A stretch of DNA of 64,000 bases from contig CP051234.1 of NCBI GenBank assembly GCA_017792465.1, forward strand, positions 1,118,606 through 1,182,605, read 5' to 3'. The number at the start of each line of letters is the position of its first letter. Position 1 is the first letter of the stretch. This document shows, piece by piece, positions 46,585 to 55,428 of the stretch. Made by a program: the position numbers and the translations under genes. The stretch comes from Filomicrobium sp. Its GTDB lineage: Bacteria > Pseudomonadota > Alphaproteobacteria > Rhizobiales > Hyphomicrobiaceae. The notes beneath the pieces were generated by a model. That model had not been told where the DNA came from, ran no database searches, and saw nothing but the letters and a program-made list of their open reading frames with translations.

Positions 46585-47997
46585 GTGAGCAAAACAACTA
46601 CGCTTTGGATCGTCTGGTTTCTCTTTACGCTTGCTGGCGCGGGCGTTCTGGTCGGCTCGATGTTTTATGGCGGACCGACGCGGGCCAACCTTTTGATCGG
46701 CGGCACGACAAGCGGGCATCACCAGATCGAGCTTGCCTGCGGGGCCTGCCACACGTCGGCATTCGGCGGGACTGAGGAAATCGAGAAGACCTGTCATGGC
46801 TGCCATGACGCGGAGCTTGAAAAGGCCAAAGACTCGCACCCGATGAAGAAGTTTCGCGACCCGCGGAACGCGGATCGTCTGGAGAAGCTTGCGGCCAACA
46901 AGTGCATCACCTGTCACACCGAACATAAGCCGGACATCACCAACCCGATGGGCGTGACGCTGCCGACCGACTACTGCGAGCTTTGCCACGACGATGTCGG
47001 CAAGAACCGCCCCAGCCACAAAGGTCTCGCGTTCAACACCTGCGCCAGTGCCGGCTGCCACAACTATCACGATAACAAAGCCCTCTATGAAGACTTCCTC
47101 GTCAAGCACGCCGGCGAGCCGAACGTCGCCGAAAAGCCGATCATCAAAGACTATACCGAGAAGATTGAGATCGAGGCTGCCGGAGACGCTCTAACGCTTG
47201 CCTCACAGGCCGATGCGCCGGCCGACAAAGTCACCGACAAATCGATGAAGGAATGGCTTGGGTCCTCGCATGCAAACGCGGGCGTGAACTGTTCGGGCTG
47301 TCATGCCGTCGACCAGAAGACGCCTGAAACGATCGCGGCCAACTGGGTGGATAAGCCGACGCACAAAGCGTGCGCCAGTTGCCACGGCCTTGAGACGACG
47401 ACCTGGCTATCGGGCAAGCACGGCATGCGGCTCGCGCCCAAGATGCTGGTCGAAACCGAGGCCATCTTCGGGCTTTTCCAGAACAAGACACTTGGGCCGA
47501 TGCGTCCGGAGCTGGCGCGGCTTCCCATGCATTCGAAGGTGGCTCACGCAGAACTTGGCTGTTCGAACTGCCACAGCCCTCACGCCTACAAGACCGAGCC
47601 CGCGCACGTCGAGGCCTGCACCAGCTGCCACAACGATGAGCACACGAAGAATTATGAAGCCTCAGCGCATGGGCGGCTTTGGCAGGACGAGGTCGCGGGT
47701 GTCGGCGCGAAGGGATCCGGGGTCAGCTGCGCGACCTGTCATCTGCCGCGCCGGTGGATGGAAGATGCCAGCGGCTATGAGGAATTCCTCGTCTCCGACC
47801 ACAACCAGAATTTCAATCTGCGACCCAATGAAAAGATGATCCGCAGCGTGTGCATGAACTGCCACGGCCTCGGGTTCTCGATCGATTCATTGGCCGACAA
47901 AGATCTCATACGGCGGAATTTCGGTGGGCTTCCTTCGGGCCATATCGAAAGCATCGACTGGGCCATGAAGCGTGTCCAGGAGAAGGGGAAGAAGTGA
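46585..47997 (+). CDS. Membrane-anchored multiheme cytochrome c (about 11 hemes)
   Basis: This 470-residue protein has one N-terminal helix (LWIVWFLFTLAGAGVLVGSMFYG) and then ten CxxCH motifs: CGACH, CHGCH, CITCH, CELCH, CSGCH, CASCH, CSNCH, CTSCH, CATCH and CMNCH. A CX4CH motif (CASAGCH) probably binds an eleventh heme c. Extra His residues can serve as second axial ligands. It should be a periplasmic electron wire tethered to the inner membrane. I chose GTG 46585 because GAGG lies six bases before; the frame opens at 46573 and overlaps the previous stop. It is co-transcribed with the FAD oxidoreductase, its likely electron donor. Confidence 0.9.
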   Translation: MSKTTTLWIVWFLFTLAGAGVLVGSMFYGGPTRANLLIGGTTSGHHQIELACGACHTSAFGGTEEIEKTCHGCHDAELEKAKDSHPMKKFRDPRNADRLEKLAANKCITCHTEHKPDITNPMGVTLPTDYCELCHDDVGKNRPSHKGLAFNTCASAGCHNYHDNKALYEDFLVKHAGEPNVAEKPIIKDYTEKIEIEAAGDALTLASQADAPADKVTDKSMKEWLGSSHANAGVNCSGCHAVDQKTPETIAANWVDKPTHKACASCHGLETTTWLSGKHGMRLAPKMLVETEAIFGLFQNKTLGPMRPELARLPMHSKVAHAELGCSNCHSPHAYKTEPAHVEACTSCHNDEHTKNYEASAHGRLWQDEVAGVGAKGSGVSCATCHLPRRWMEDASGYEEFLVSDHNQNFNLRPNEKMIRSVCMNCHGLGFSIDSLADKDLIRRNFGGLPSGHIESIDWAMKRVQEKGKK

Positions 47998-48045
47998 GTT
48001 TTTCGTGCAAACCGACTTGGCTTTTCTAGAAAAAGGAGAAAGCAG

Positions 48046-48627
48046 ATGATGAAACTTTCCAGGACGCTCGTCGCTACAGCGATCGCAGCCGGCAGCATCA
48101 TTTCGGCAGGTGCCGTTGCCAGCGTCAATGCGGCCGGTGTCGCCTATAAGGACGTCGCAGACATGCTGATCGCGGTCATGGTGGCTGATCGCTCGACCTA
48201 CACGAAAAAGGTCGTTCAGCGTCTGGCTGCGAAGGAAAAGGTCATCAAGGCTTCGGAACATTTCGAAGACGACAAGGCGCTGCCGCTGCCAGCACAGATG
48301 TTCCGTTTCGGCGCCGAAGCCGTGGCCGACAAGACCGATAAGTTCACCTATTCGCTGCTGTCGCTTTGGCCGATCAACAAGCAGAACGCGCCGCGCACCG
48401 AAATCGAAAAAGCAGGTCTCAAGTTCGTCGCCGAAAACAAAGGCGAAAACTACTACGGCGAAGAAACGCTCGGCGGCAAGAAATACTACACCGCCGTTTA
48501 TGCCGACGTCGCAGTCGCGAAGGTCTGTGCCAGCTGCCACAACGGCCACAAGGATACGCCGAAAAAAGATTTCAAAGTCGGCGACGTGATGGGTGGGGTC
48601 GTCATCCGCATCCCCATGACCGAATAA
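48046..48627 (+). CDS. Tll0287-like (DUF3365) periplasmic heme protein
   Basis: This 193-residue protein has a signal peptide (cleavage near SVNAAG) and a PAS-like Tll0287/DUF3365 domain ending in KVCASCHNGHKDTPKKDFKVGDVMGGVV, with one CxxCH heme c site. Such domains often act as periplasmic heme sensors or small electron carriers. No kinase or other output domain is attached, so here it probably carries electrons or binds a gas ligand. AAGGAG precedes the ATG. It lies 48 bases after the multiheme cytochrome and 94 bases before the globin. Confidence 0.85.
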   Translation: MMKLSRTLVATAIAAGSIISAGAVASVNAAGVAYKDVADMLIAVMVADRSTYTKKVVQRLAAKEKVIKASEHFEDDKALPLPAQMFRFGAEAVADKTDKFTYSLLSLWPINKQNAPRTEIEKAGLKFVAENKGENYYGEETLGGKKYYTAVYADVAVAKVCASCHNGHKDTPKKDFKVGDVMGGVVIRIPMTE

Positions 48628-48721
48628 GCGCGACAAGGACCAGGAGCGAGGCTGCTCAAAAGCCTCGCTTCCTCAGCCATCCGCCCGCTTGGGCGCAGAG
48701 CATTTTCAAAAGGATTGAAAG

Positions 48722-49183
48722 ATGACCCCGGAACAAGTCAAGCTCGTGCAAGACAGCTTCAAGAAAGTTGCGCCGATCGCAGATCAGGCCTCCGACATTT
48801 TCTACGCCAAACTGTTTGAGATCGCGCCGGAAGTTCGCTCGTTGTTTCCAGAAGACATGAGCGAGCAGAAGGGCAAGCTGATGGGGATGCTGGCGACAGC
48901 CGTCAACAACCTGCATCAGGTTGAAACCATCATACCGGCCGTTCAGGACCTCGGACGGCGCCATGTCAACTACGGCGTTACTGCCGACCAGTATAAGCCG
49001 GTTGGCGAAGCGTTGATCTACACGCTGGAAACCGGGCTCGGCGACGACTTCACGCCGGAAGTCAAGGAAGCGTGGGTGACGACTTATGTCACACTTCAGA
49101 AGGTCATGACGGACGCGGCTGCCGAAGTCGAAGCCAAGAAGCCTGCGGAAAAGAAGGGCTTTTTTGCCCGCATGTTCGGCTGA
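48722..49183 (+). CDS. Single-domain globin
   Basis: This 153-residue protein has the M-type (3/3) globin pattern. LVQDSFKKVAPIADQASDIFYAKLF forms helices A and B, the CD corner Phe is in RSLFPEDM, and the proximal His81 is in LGRRHVNYGV. The tail KKPAEKKGFFARMFG is basic and may dock at the membrane. There is no reductase domain, so it needs an outside electron donor to act as a nitric-oxide dioxygenase or oxygen carrier. AAAGGA precedes the ATG. Its place at the end of an FNR-boxed heme cluster supports a role against NO or in low oxygen. Confidence 0.9.
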   Translation: MTPEQVKLVQDSFKKVAPIADQASDIFYAKLFEIAPEVRSLFPEDMSEQKGKLMGMLATAVNNLHQVETIIPAVQDLGRRHVNYGVTADQYKPVGEALIYTLETGLGDDFTPEVKEAWVTTYVTLQKVMTDAAAEVEAKKPAEKKGFFARMFG

Positions 49184-49192
49184 GGCTTAGAT

Positions 49193-49218
49193 GGGCGCGG
49201 GCCAGCCCCTCCGCGCCC
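49193..49218 (+). terminator. Terminator at end of heme/redox cluster
   Basis: Arms GGGCGCGG (49193-49200) and CCGCGCCC (49211-49218) pair perfectly around a ten-base loop, followed by TCTATTCTCTC. It lies nine bases after the globin stop. Confidence 0.65.
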
Positions 49219-49852
49219 TCTATTCTCTCTTGCGGCATTTTGAGTGGTCTGAAGCGCCGCTTTTCTCGGGCGTACGTACTGGCGCGTCGCGACCTGCGCC
49301 GAGCCCGGGTTATTACGAAACGGTATCGGCGCCAATCGTTGCGGCACTTGTTGGCCGTCGCGCATAAGTCTTTGAAAAGCCCCCTCAAGAACTGCTGCCT
49401 ATTATTCCCAATCCTTTGGCCTTGTGGCCGCTCAGGCCCGTAACATGCCCGGGCCAAACAGCATGCTGGAGATTCTTCACCCCCCGCGCTTTGTTCGCGC
49501 CATTGACGGGGGGATAGCGATCGACTATCCGAACTTTCGACTTTGGTTCTCAGGCGCATTGCCACTTTGTCCTGTACTGCGGTCATGCCGTGCTGCGGTT
49601 TCTACGCGGTGCTGAAAGACTTCGCGAACGCCCGAGCGATTGCGCGCCCCGTTGGACGGGAGATTGCGCAAGTGGTTTTCCCGCAATCGACGGCGTTTCT
49701 TGAGGGATTTGGGGGCTGGCTGCAGCAGATCATTCTTCGTCTGCAGGATGCCAGGATCCGAAGATTGACGTGATCTAGATCGCTTTTGTTGGTGGGCTTT
49801 TAGAATTGCCACGCGACGCTAGCTTTCGGACTTGCCATGGAGTTCATCGACG
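49219..49852. other. 634-bp intergenic region, nothing recognised
   Basis: Small open frames exist on both strands but none has a ribosome-binding site or a recognisable product. It separates the redox cluster from the polysaccharide region and must hold the promoter of the glycosyltransferase. Confidence 0.4.
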
Positions 49853-51664
49853 ATGCCTAATCTCGAAGGCGCACAATCCGTCAAGCCGATTTGCATTGGA
49901 TTGTGGCTCCCGTTTGGGCCCACGACGACATGGCGAGGCGAAGGTATCGCGCGGACCATCGTTTTCCTGTTGAACGGCTTGGCAACGCAAGGGCTGGTTG
50001 GCAGCCGCGTCAAAATCAAGATCTACACGACGCCGTGGATGACAGAGGAAATCCGCGACTCCCTTCAGGAGCTTCTCGGCGCGCCGGCGGACACGATCGA
50101 ATTTTTCGAAATCCCTTCCGTATCGCGGAAGTTGATCAAGTACGAGAAGTTCGCCAGCAATGTTGGAACCGTCCTACTTTTTCCGATCTACTTGCCGATG
50201 TATCTGTGGCGCATGCTACGGCCGCGCAAGCGCAAGCCGGTCGGGCTCAACCGGCGCAACGCGAAATTCTGGTCTCTTGTGCGCTACCACAAGCGTGGTG
50301 GTTTTCAGCGCCCGGTTTCGCCCGGAGCTGAACCGCCTCCGCCTGCTCCGGTGACGAAAAAGGATTCTGTGGTTGTCAGAATTATCAGGCGGATCCCCTA
50401 TGTCCGGCGCGTTTTGACGTATAACGGCAGCATGGAAGAAGCCGGCTACGCGTTGGCAGCTGCGAAGCTCAAGGACGATACCGGCGTGGATGTCTGGTGG
50501 GCGATCAACCCGACGATCTTCGGGCTCGAATTCCTGCCCAAGCCGGTCGTTGTCAATTTCTGGGACTTTGCTTCCGGCGAGTTCGGCTTTCTTTGGCCGG
50601 TTGAAACGGTCGATACCTTGCAGCGGCGGATCAATGCTGCAACCAGCTCGGCAACGCATTTGATCACACAGTCACGCCACAACTACACTTTGAAGCTGGC
50701 GCCGTGTTTTGGTGTCGAACGCGATCGCGTCAGCGTCGTCTACCTTGCGCATCCCGACCACTACGCCAAATTCATCGAGACCTACGATCGCAGCCGCGTG
50801 CGTTCAAAAACATCTCGCGCAGAAGCCGATCAAATCATCAAAACATATCTCAATAAAAAGCTCGCAAACCTGAGCAGCGGCCATTTGGCGGCGCGCGGGA
50901 TCGACCTTGCCAAACTCCTGAAGTTTGACTTCGCAAATCAGCCTTTCGTTCTCATCTCGACGCAGAACCGTCCGTATAAAAATCTCATCTTTGCTGTGCG
51001 CGCATTTCTGAAAATGGTTTCGGAAAAATCAATTGATGCGAAGCTTATTCTCACCGCGCCGTTCGATCTTTCCAACGAGGACGACGAACTCGCAAACTTG
51101 ATCCGGTCGCACAACGCCTACGACCGCATCTACAGCATCCCCAGGGTGCCGGAAGACGTGCACGCAGCGCTCTACCATTGTGCCAGCGCGACCGTTCACC
51201 CGTCGCTGACAGAAGGCGGCGTCTGCGCCTATCCGTTCCTCGAAGGGATGGTTATGGGATGCCCTGGACTCATGGGCCGGGCGGACTACACGCTTGAAGG
51301 TGCGCAACTGCATCCTGCTGCCGACGACGTCCTGTTCGATGTCACCGACGATCGCGAATTGATCGAGAAATTGTCAGCTCTATTAGAGAATTCGGATGCC
51401 GGCTATCGGGCGCAGAAGGCCATCTTTGAACAGCACAGCCGCTGGAGCTGGAAATACGCCTCGGCTGAATATCTGCGTGTGATGTTGCGCGCGGCAGGTC
51501 ATGACGACGAATGGCTCTCGGAACTTGAGGCGTGCCCCGATCGCGACGCCTTCGTTGAGCATCCGCCGGAATGGGATAATCCACCCGAAGAAACCGAGAC
51601 GGCCGAGGAAGACGGGCAGCCAGTTCCGGCTGCCGAGGGCGTCGTTGGGGCAACTAGCCCCTAG
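49853..51664 (+). CDS. Family 4-like glycosyltransferase
   Basis: This 603-residue cytoplasmic enzyme probably transfers a sugar to a surface glycan. The C-terminal half has the GT-B donor domain: LISTQNRPYKNLIFAVRAF, then YSIPRVPEDVHAALYHCASATVHPSLTEGGVCAYPFLEGMVMGCP, with the E(x7)E-type motif. The N-terminal half has a basic insert (about 125-185) with a Pro-rich stretch that may be a linker. The acidic Glu/Pro-rich tail is disordered. ATG 49853 is preferred to a TTG at 49832. Donor and acceptor are unknown. Confidence 0.82.
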   Translation: MPNLEGAQSVKPICIGLWLPFGPTTTWRGEGIARTIVFLLNGLATQGLVGSRVKIKIYTTPWMTEEIRDSLQELLGAPADTIEFFEIPSVSRKLIKYEKFASNVGTVLLFPIYLPMYLWRMLRPRKRKPVGLNRRNAKFWSLVRYHKRGGFQRPVSPGAEPPPPAPVTKKDSVVVRIIRRIPYVRRVLTYNGSMEEAGYALAAAKLKDDTGVDVWWAINPTIFGLEFLPKPVVVNFWDFASGEFGFLWPVETVDTLQRRINAATSSATHLITQSRHNYTLKLAPCFGVERDRVSVVYLAHPDHYAKFIETYDRSRVRSKTSRAEADQIIKTYLNKKLANLSSGHLAARGIDLAKLLKFDFANQPFVLISTQNRPYKNLIFAVRAFLKMVSEKSIDAKLILTAPFDLSNEDDELANLIRSHNAYDRIYSIPRVPEDVHAALYHCASATVHPSLTEGGVCAYPFLEGMVMGCPGLMGRADYTLEGAQLHPAADDVLFDVTDDRELIEKLSALLENSDAGYRAQKAIFEQHSRWSWKYASAEYLRVMLRAAGHDDEWLSELEACPDRDAFVEHPPEWDNPPEETETAEEDGQPVPAAEGVVGATSP

Positions 51665-51750
51665 CGGGTCGAGGGAATGTGAGCTGAGCCGCTGCGACTT
51701 GGCTTAGGCCACAACGACCTCATCCTGCGCGTGCTTGAGTGGTCTTCGAA

Positions 51751-52449
51751 CTACTTTTGGACCGGTCTTGCCGGATTGCCGACGACCGTCGTGAAGGGCG
51801 CGACATCTTTGGTCACAACGGCCCCCATCCCGATGACAGCACCTTCTCCAATCACGAGCGGCTTTGATGGCGTTCCATCCTTCAGAACCGCGCCGGACCC
51901 GACATAGGCGTGGTCGTGGATGTGGACATTGCCGTTGCAGCGAACGCCAGGGGCGAACGTAACGTAATCGCCGATCACGCAGTCGTGCGACACGCTGGAA
52001 TAGTAGTTGGCGTGGAAAAACTTTCCGATCTTCGCATTGGGGTTGATGAGCGTATAGGCGCTGAGCATAGCCCCCTCGCCGATCTCACTAAGCGCATAGA
52101 TGATCGATTGCGATGACCGGAGCAGCATGGGCTTTGCGCCTTTTGCCGCGCAGTCCTCAGCGATGCGCTGGCGTACTTTCGAGTTGCGGATCGCCACGTT
52201 GAAGTAGCGCACACTGCAATCGAAACCGAAGAATTCGGCTTCCGAAATCAGCCCATATCCGTTCAACTCGGTCTTATTCGGTTCGGCTTCGACGAAAACG
52301 ATCCGGCAAGACGCTTCATCGATTTCAGGCTTCGCGCGGACGCTCTCGGCCACATACGGCATGACCTCGCGCCCATGACCGCCAGCCCCGAATAGTCCAA
52401 ATATGGTTTTTGGCTGCTGAGCGTTGTTTTCGTCAGAGTTGTTCGTCAT
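51751..52449 (-). CDS. NeuD/PerB-like sugar O/N-acyltransferase
   Basis: This 232-residue protein has an N-terminal FGAGGHGREVMPY nucleotide-sugar-binding domain and a C-terminal left-handed beta helix of hexapeptide repeats (INPNAKIGKFFHANYYSSVSHDCVIGDYVTFAPGV). It ends in the usual VVTKDVAPFTTVVGNPARPV. The SHDCVIGD His is the expected catalytic base. This family includes GDP-perosamine N-acetyltransferase (PerB) and NeuD. Given the perosamine-synthase-like gene at 57918 and gmd at 60501, acetylation of GDP-perosamine is the most attractive role, but that is inference. Confidence 0.85.
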   Translation of the reverse strand: MTNNSDENNAQQPKTIFGLFGAGGHGREVMPYVAESVRAKPEIDEASCRIVFVEAEPNKTELNGYGLISEAEFFGFDCSVRYFNVAIRNSKVRQRIAEDCAAKGAKPMLLRSSQSIIYALSEIGEGAMLSAYTLINPNAKIGKFFHANYYSSVSHDCVIGDYVTFAPGVRCNGNVHIHDHAYVGSGAVLKDGTPSKPLVIGEGAVIGMGAVVTKDVAPFTTVVGNPARPVQK

Positions 52450-52548
52450 CCCGATAGAACCTGGTTTGGAAGCTCAGCAACGAAGCTGCAACTGACTGGA
52501 GATCACGTTCTTAAGACCCAGCTCTCGTCCGGGCGGCCGACTCGCGTT

Positions 52549-53754
52549 TTAGCTGATCGTCAGGCCGAGCAGATGGCCGCGCCGTTTCGAGGCCGGGCGC
52601 TCCTTGAACGTGAGCCCGATGCGGATATAAGGCGGAGCGTTGTCGGGGGCTGGAGGTAATTTCGCGGTGTGGCGAATGACCCGGCCCAAGAATTTTGTGG
52701 CTGACGACTGCAGTTCGACACCATCGCAGCTGAGAACGGGCGGATTGGTGAAGCATTCTCCGCCAGACAGCCACATCGTCAGCTTCTGAGGATTTTCCGG
52801 ACGGCGGATGTCGATGAAAGCCGCGTCTTCGGCGAGTTCGACCATGCGTCGGGAGTTGATGAAGCTTGAGAGGCCGTAAGGGATTTTGCGACGGATCCCT
52901 AAGCCCTGGCTCTTATAGGGCGCGCCGAAATCGACCGTGACGCGTTTTTGCTGGGGACGTTTCTGCCACCATGCCGCGTATTGTTCCGGGCTTGTCGGTT
53001 CACCCAAAGCTGCCAACGTCTCGGCGGCGCGGCGCTCGGCTTCTTTGTAGACGTGCAAGTCCCAGGGGCAGAGGTGGTTGGCGATTTCGGCAAAGTCGAG
53101 GTCTTCGATCCATTGCTCCTTATTGGAAGCGGTATTGAGACGCTCGGTGCGCTCTACGGGGGGATCGTAGAACAATCCACCAAGTCTTCTTGAGAACTCG
53201 TCGAAAGATTCATCGGTGTAAACACACGCGCAGTTGCGCAGCGTCTCGCAGGCTTTCTCCAGAGCGCTATCTTCGAGTTGGAAGTCTTCTGTGAGATCAG
53301 CCTGGGCGTTTGGCAGCAGGTACATGATCTGTGACGTGTGGGAGAGGAAGTTGCGCCGTGCTTCCTCGGTCATGAGGAAGCTTTGGTCGTGCGTCTCAAA
53401 CAGCGGCGCCATCCATCCTCTGAAACGCACGCCGCGCGCGCCGTGCATGATGCTCGATTTTAGACGTTTGACGGGATCGCGCAGGCCGGTAATAGCCTGG
53501 GAGTTCGGCATAAATTTTCGTCGATAGGCCTCGGCATAATGTCCGCCCATATAGCGGGCCTGGGCGAACCGTTCAGCTGGAACATTGACCAATTCGTTAT
53601 GCGGAAAATCAGAAGCGCGGATAACGAGGCTCTCGTCGACCTGCTTGGCCAGGCGTTCCCCTAAAGACGTGCCTGCGCACTTGGGGATATGGACGAAGAA
53701 AATCTGGCCGTTGGGGTCAATCGGCGCCGGGCGGTCCAATTCGATCTGGTCCAT
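52549..53754 (-). CDS. Sulfotransferase-family protein A
   Basis: This 401-residue protein has the PAPS-binding 5' motif FFVHIPKCAGTS near the start and the 3' motif GLRDPVKRLKSSIMHG (about 95-110), as in carbohydrate sulfotransferases. The C-terminal 130 residues (after VDFGAPYK) form a second domain with beta-type patterns, shared with its paralogue at 56608 but not with ordinary sulfotransferases. I use the second ATG (53754), which has AGGA eight bases before and matches the paralogue's start. It probably sulfates a surface glycan using cytoplasmic PAPS. No PAPS-synthesis gene is in the window. Confidence 0.82.
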   Translation of the reverse strand: MDQIELDRPAPIDPNGQIFFVHIPKCAGTSLGERLAKQVDESLVIRASDFPHNELVNVPAERFAQARYMGGHYAEAYRRKFMPNSQAITGLRDPVKRLKSSIMHGARGVRFRGWMAPLFETHDQSFLMTEEARRNFLSHTSQIMYLLPNAQADLTEDFQLEDSALEKACETLRNCACVYTDESFDEFSRRLGGLFYDPPVERTERLNTASNKEQWIEDLDFAEIANHLCPWDLHVYKEAERRAAETLAALGEPTSPEQYAAWWQKRPQQKRVTVDFGAPYKSQGLGIRRKIPYGLSSFINSRRMVELAEDAAFIDIRRPENPQKLTMWLSGGECFTNPPVLSCDGVELQSSATKFLGRVIRHTAKLPPAPDNAPPYIRIGLTFKERPASKRRGHLLGLTIS

Positions 53755-54458
53755 GGTCGTCATCCTATCATTCGCGGCGCTTTCACCGGGCGGACACTGC
53801 GGCGCAACAGTTTCTGCAAGGCCGGAGGGACCTGCAGGACCGGTGGGCTAGAGTTGCATCGGCCGAGGCCGTGCCACAGTCTTAGCGAGTGGCGCATGAG
53901 TCCGCAAACAGGGCCATTGCGTCAAGGGCAAGATTCCACATGACTTTCTGGCTTCTGCACAGTTGAGAGAAGGCAGAGCCGTCCCGCCTTGCCCAAAACG
54001 GCGGGTGGGCGAATCGGGGTTGCAAGTCGTATTGGCGTGCTTCTGACCCCTGCGCAATCAGTGCGCGAATGGGTGCCCGATCTAAACCTGGGCGTGTTTG
54101 GTGAACGGCGAGCGCTGGCCTATCCAATGGCGCCGGATCAGGGTCACGGGGGGCGGATTGTTGCCGGCCATCCAAACTGGAGATTGCTGCGATGACATGA
54201 TTGCGACCGGATCGGCAGATATGCTACGCGTTCGGTCGATCAGGAAATAAGCCGCCATTCGAAAGTGGGGAAGAAAAACCGCTGGCGAAGACCCAGCATC
54301 TTGCAATAATACGGCCCACCACCGGTTCACTTTAAACACTTCAGTTTTTGCATTTCTTACTTCGGTTGTTGCGTTTGTTGGGCCTGTATCGGCTTGGCAA
54401 ATTCAGTGACTTCAACGTGCCAATTTCAGGCGCTTCTCTAGTGACAACGCCGGTGGAA
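53755..54458. other. 704-bp divergent intergenic region
   Basis: It separates the leftward sulfotransferase A from the rightward FkbM/sulfotransferase operon. No convincing gene is present. The right end is AT-richer and includes a Leu-rich open extension of the FkbM frame from TTG 54348 that might be translated. Confidence 0.4.
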
Positions 54459-55409
54459 ATGCAGCAACAGTTAGCGCCCAAACAATCGTACTGGAAACGG
54501 ATAATCTCAATGGCTCCCAACTCAGGAAGGCTTGAGCAGCTCGAACAGAAACTTCTGCAGATCGAGCAGCAGTTGCAAGCGCTCTCCAACAGGGTTCCGG
54601 TTCCTGGGAGCGAGCCGAAGGTCGTCATTTCGAACGACGAAATTACCGTCGTCCAGGTTGCGCAATTCTTTTTCGCTTTCCCGCCGTCGCAGCTCAATCA
54701 CGCACTGTCCTACCTCAATCCAAGTTTCGATCTGGGGATGCGGACGTTCATCGCCAAATTCGCCAAGCCGGGTGGGCACTTTGTGGATATTGGAGCCAAC
54801 TGCGGGACGTTGACAGCCATTGCTGCACGGGTTGTCGGGCCGCAGGGCAAAGTCGTTTCCGTCGAGCCGATTGGGGATCTCGGACCGTTTATTCGACGCA
54901 ACGCTGTCTTGAACGCTCCGCTAACGCCGTTCGAATTGCACACCTGTTGCGCGGGCGCTGAAGACGGCGATGTGTCGTTCCAGGTCTTCGAATTCGACAA
55001 CCGCATTTCGACGCAGTTCAGCTACGGCGACACCGGCATGGGGGATCTCGCCAAAACCATCGAAGCCAAAGTTCGCCCTGCGAAGGACCTTGTCCCAACC
55101 GGTGACAACCCGCTTTTCATCAAGATCGATGCCGAGGGCAACGAGATGTCCATTCTCAATTCCCTGGCAGGTCACGACAGCCCAATCGGTGAACGCGACA
55201 CCACGATCGTTTTCGAGTACGCCGAGGAACATTTCCGCCGCGCTGGGTCTGATCCGGCCGAACTCGTCACGCTTCTTGGCAAGATCGGGGGCGTTGCCCG
55301 CTATATGAACCCGTTGACCGGCGAACCTGAAAAGGAATTCGGCGAGAAGACTTTTGCCGATCCTGGAAACCTGATCGTATGGCTGCCGAACGGCCTGCCG
55401 ATCAGCTGA
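54459..55409 (+). CDS. FkbM-family methyltransferase
   Basis: An FkbM-type SAM methyltransferase: SAM motif GGHFVDIGANCGTLTAIAARVVGPQGKVVSVEP, then NPLFIKIDAEGNEMSIL and TTIVFEYAEEH, all family marks. A coiled coil (RLEQLEQKLLQIEQQLQAL) precedes the domain. The enzyme probably O-methylates a sugar of the surface polysaccharide. The start is uncertain: TTG 54348 (Leu-rich extension), ATG 54459 (GGTGGA just before) or ATG 54510. It lies 19 bases before a sulfotransferase gene, a clear operon. Confidence 0.85.
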   Translation: MQQQLAPKQSYWKRIISMAPNSGRLEQLEQKLLQIEQQLQALSNRVPVPGSEPKVVISNDEITVVQVAQFFFAFPPSQLNHALSYLNPSFDLGMRTFIAKFAKPGGHFVDIGANCGTLTAIAARVVGPQGKVVSVEPIGDLGPFIRRNAVLNAPLTPFELHTCCAGAEDGDVSFQVFEFDNRISTQFSYGDTGMGDLAKTIEAKVRPAKDLVPTGDNPLFIKIDAEGNEMSILNSLAGHDSPIGERDTTIVFEYAEEHFRRAGSDPAELVTLLGKIGGVARYMNPLTGEPEKEFGEKTFADPGNLIVWLPNGLPIS

Positions 55410-55428
55410 CGACAGAAAGGATCTGGTT

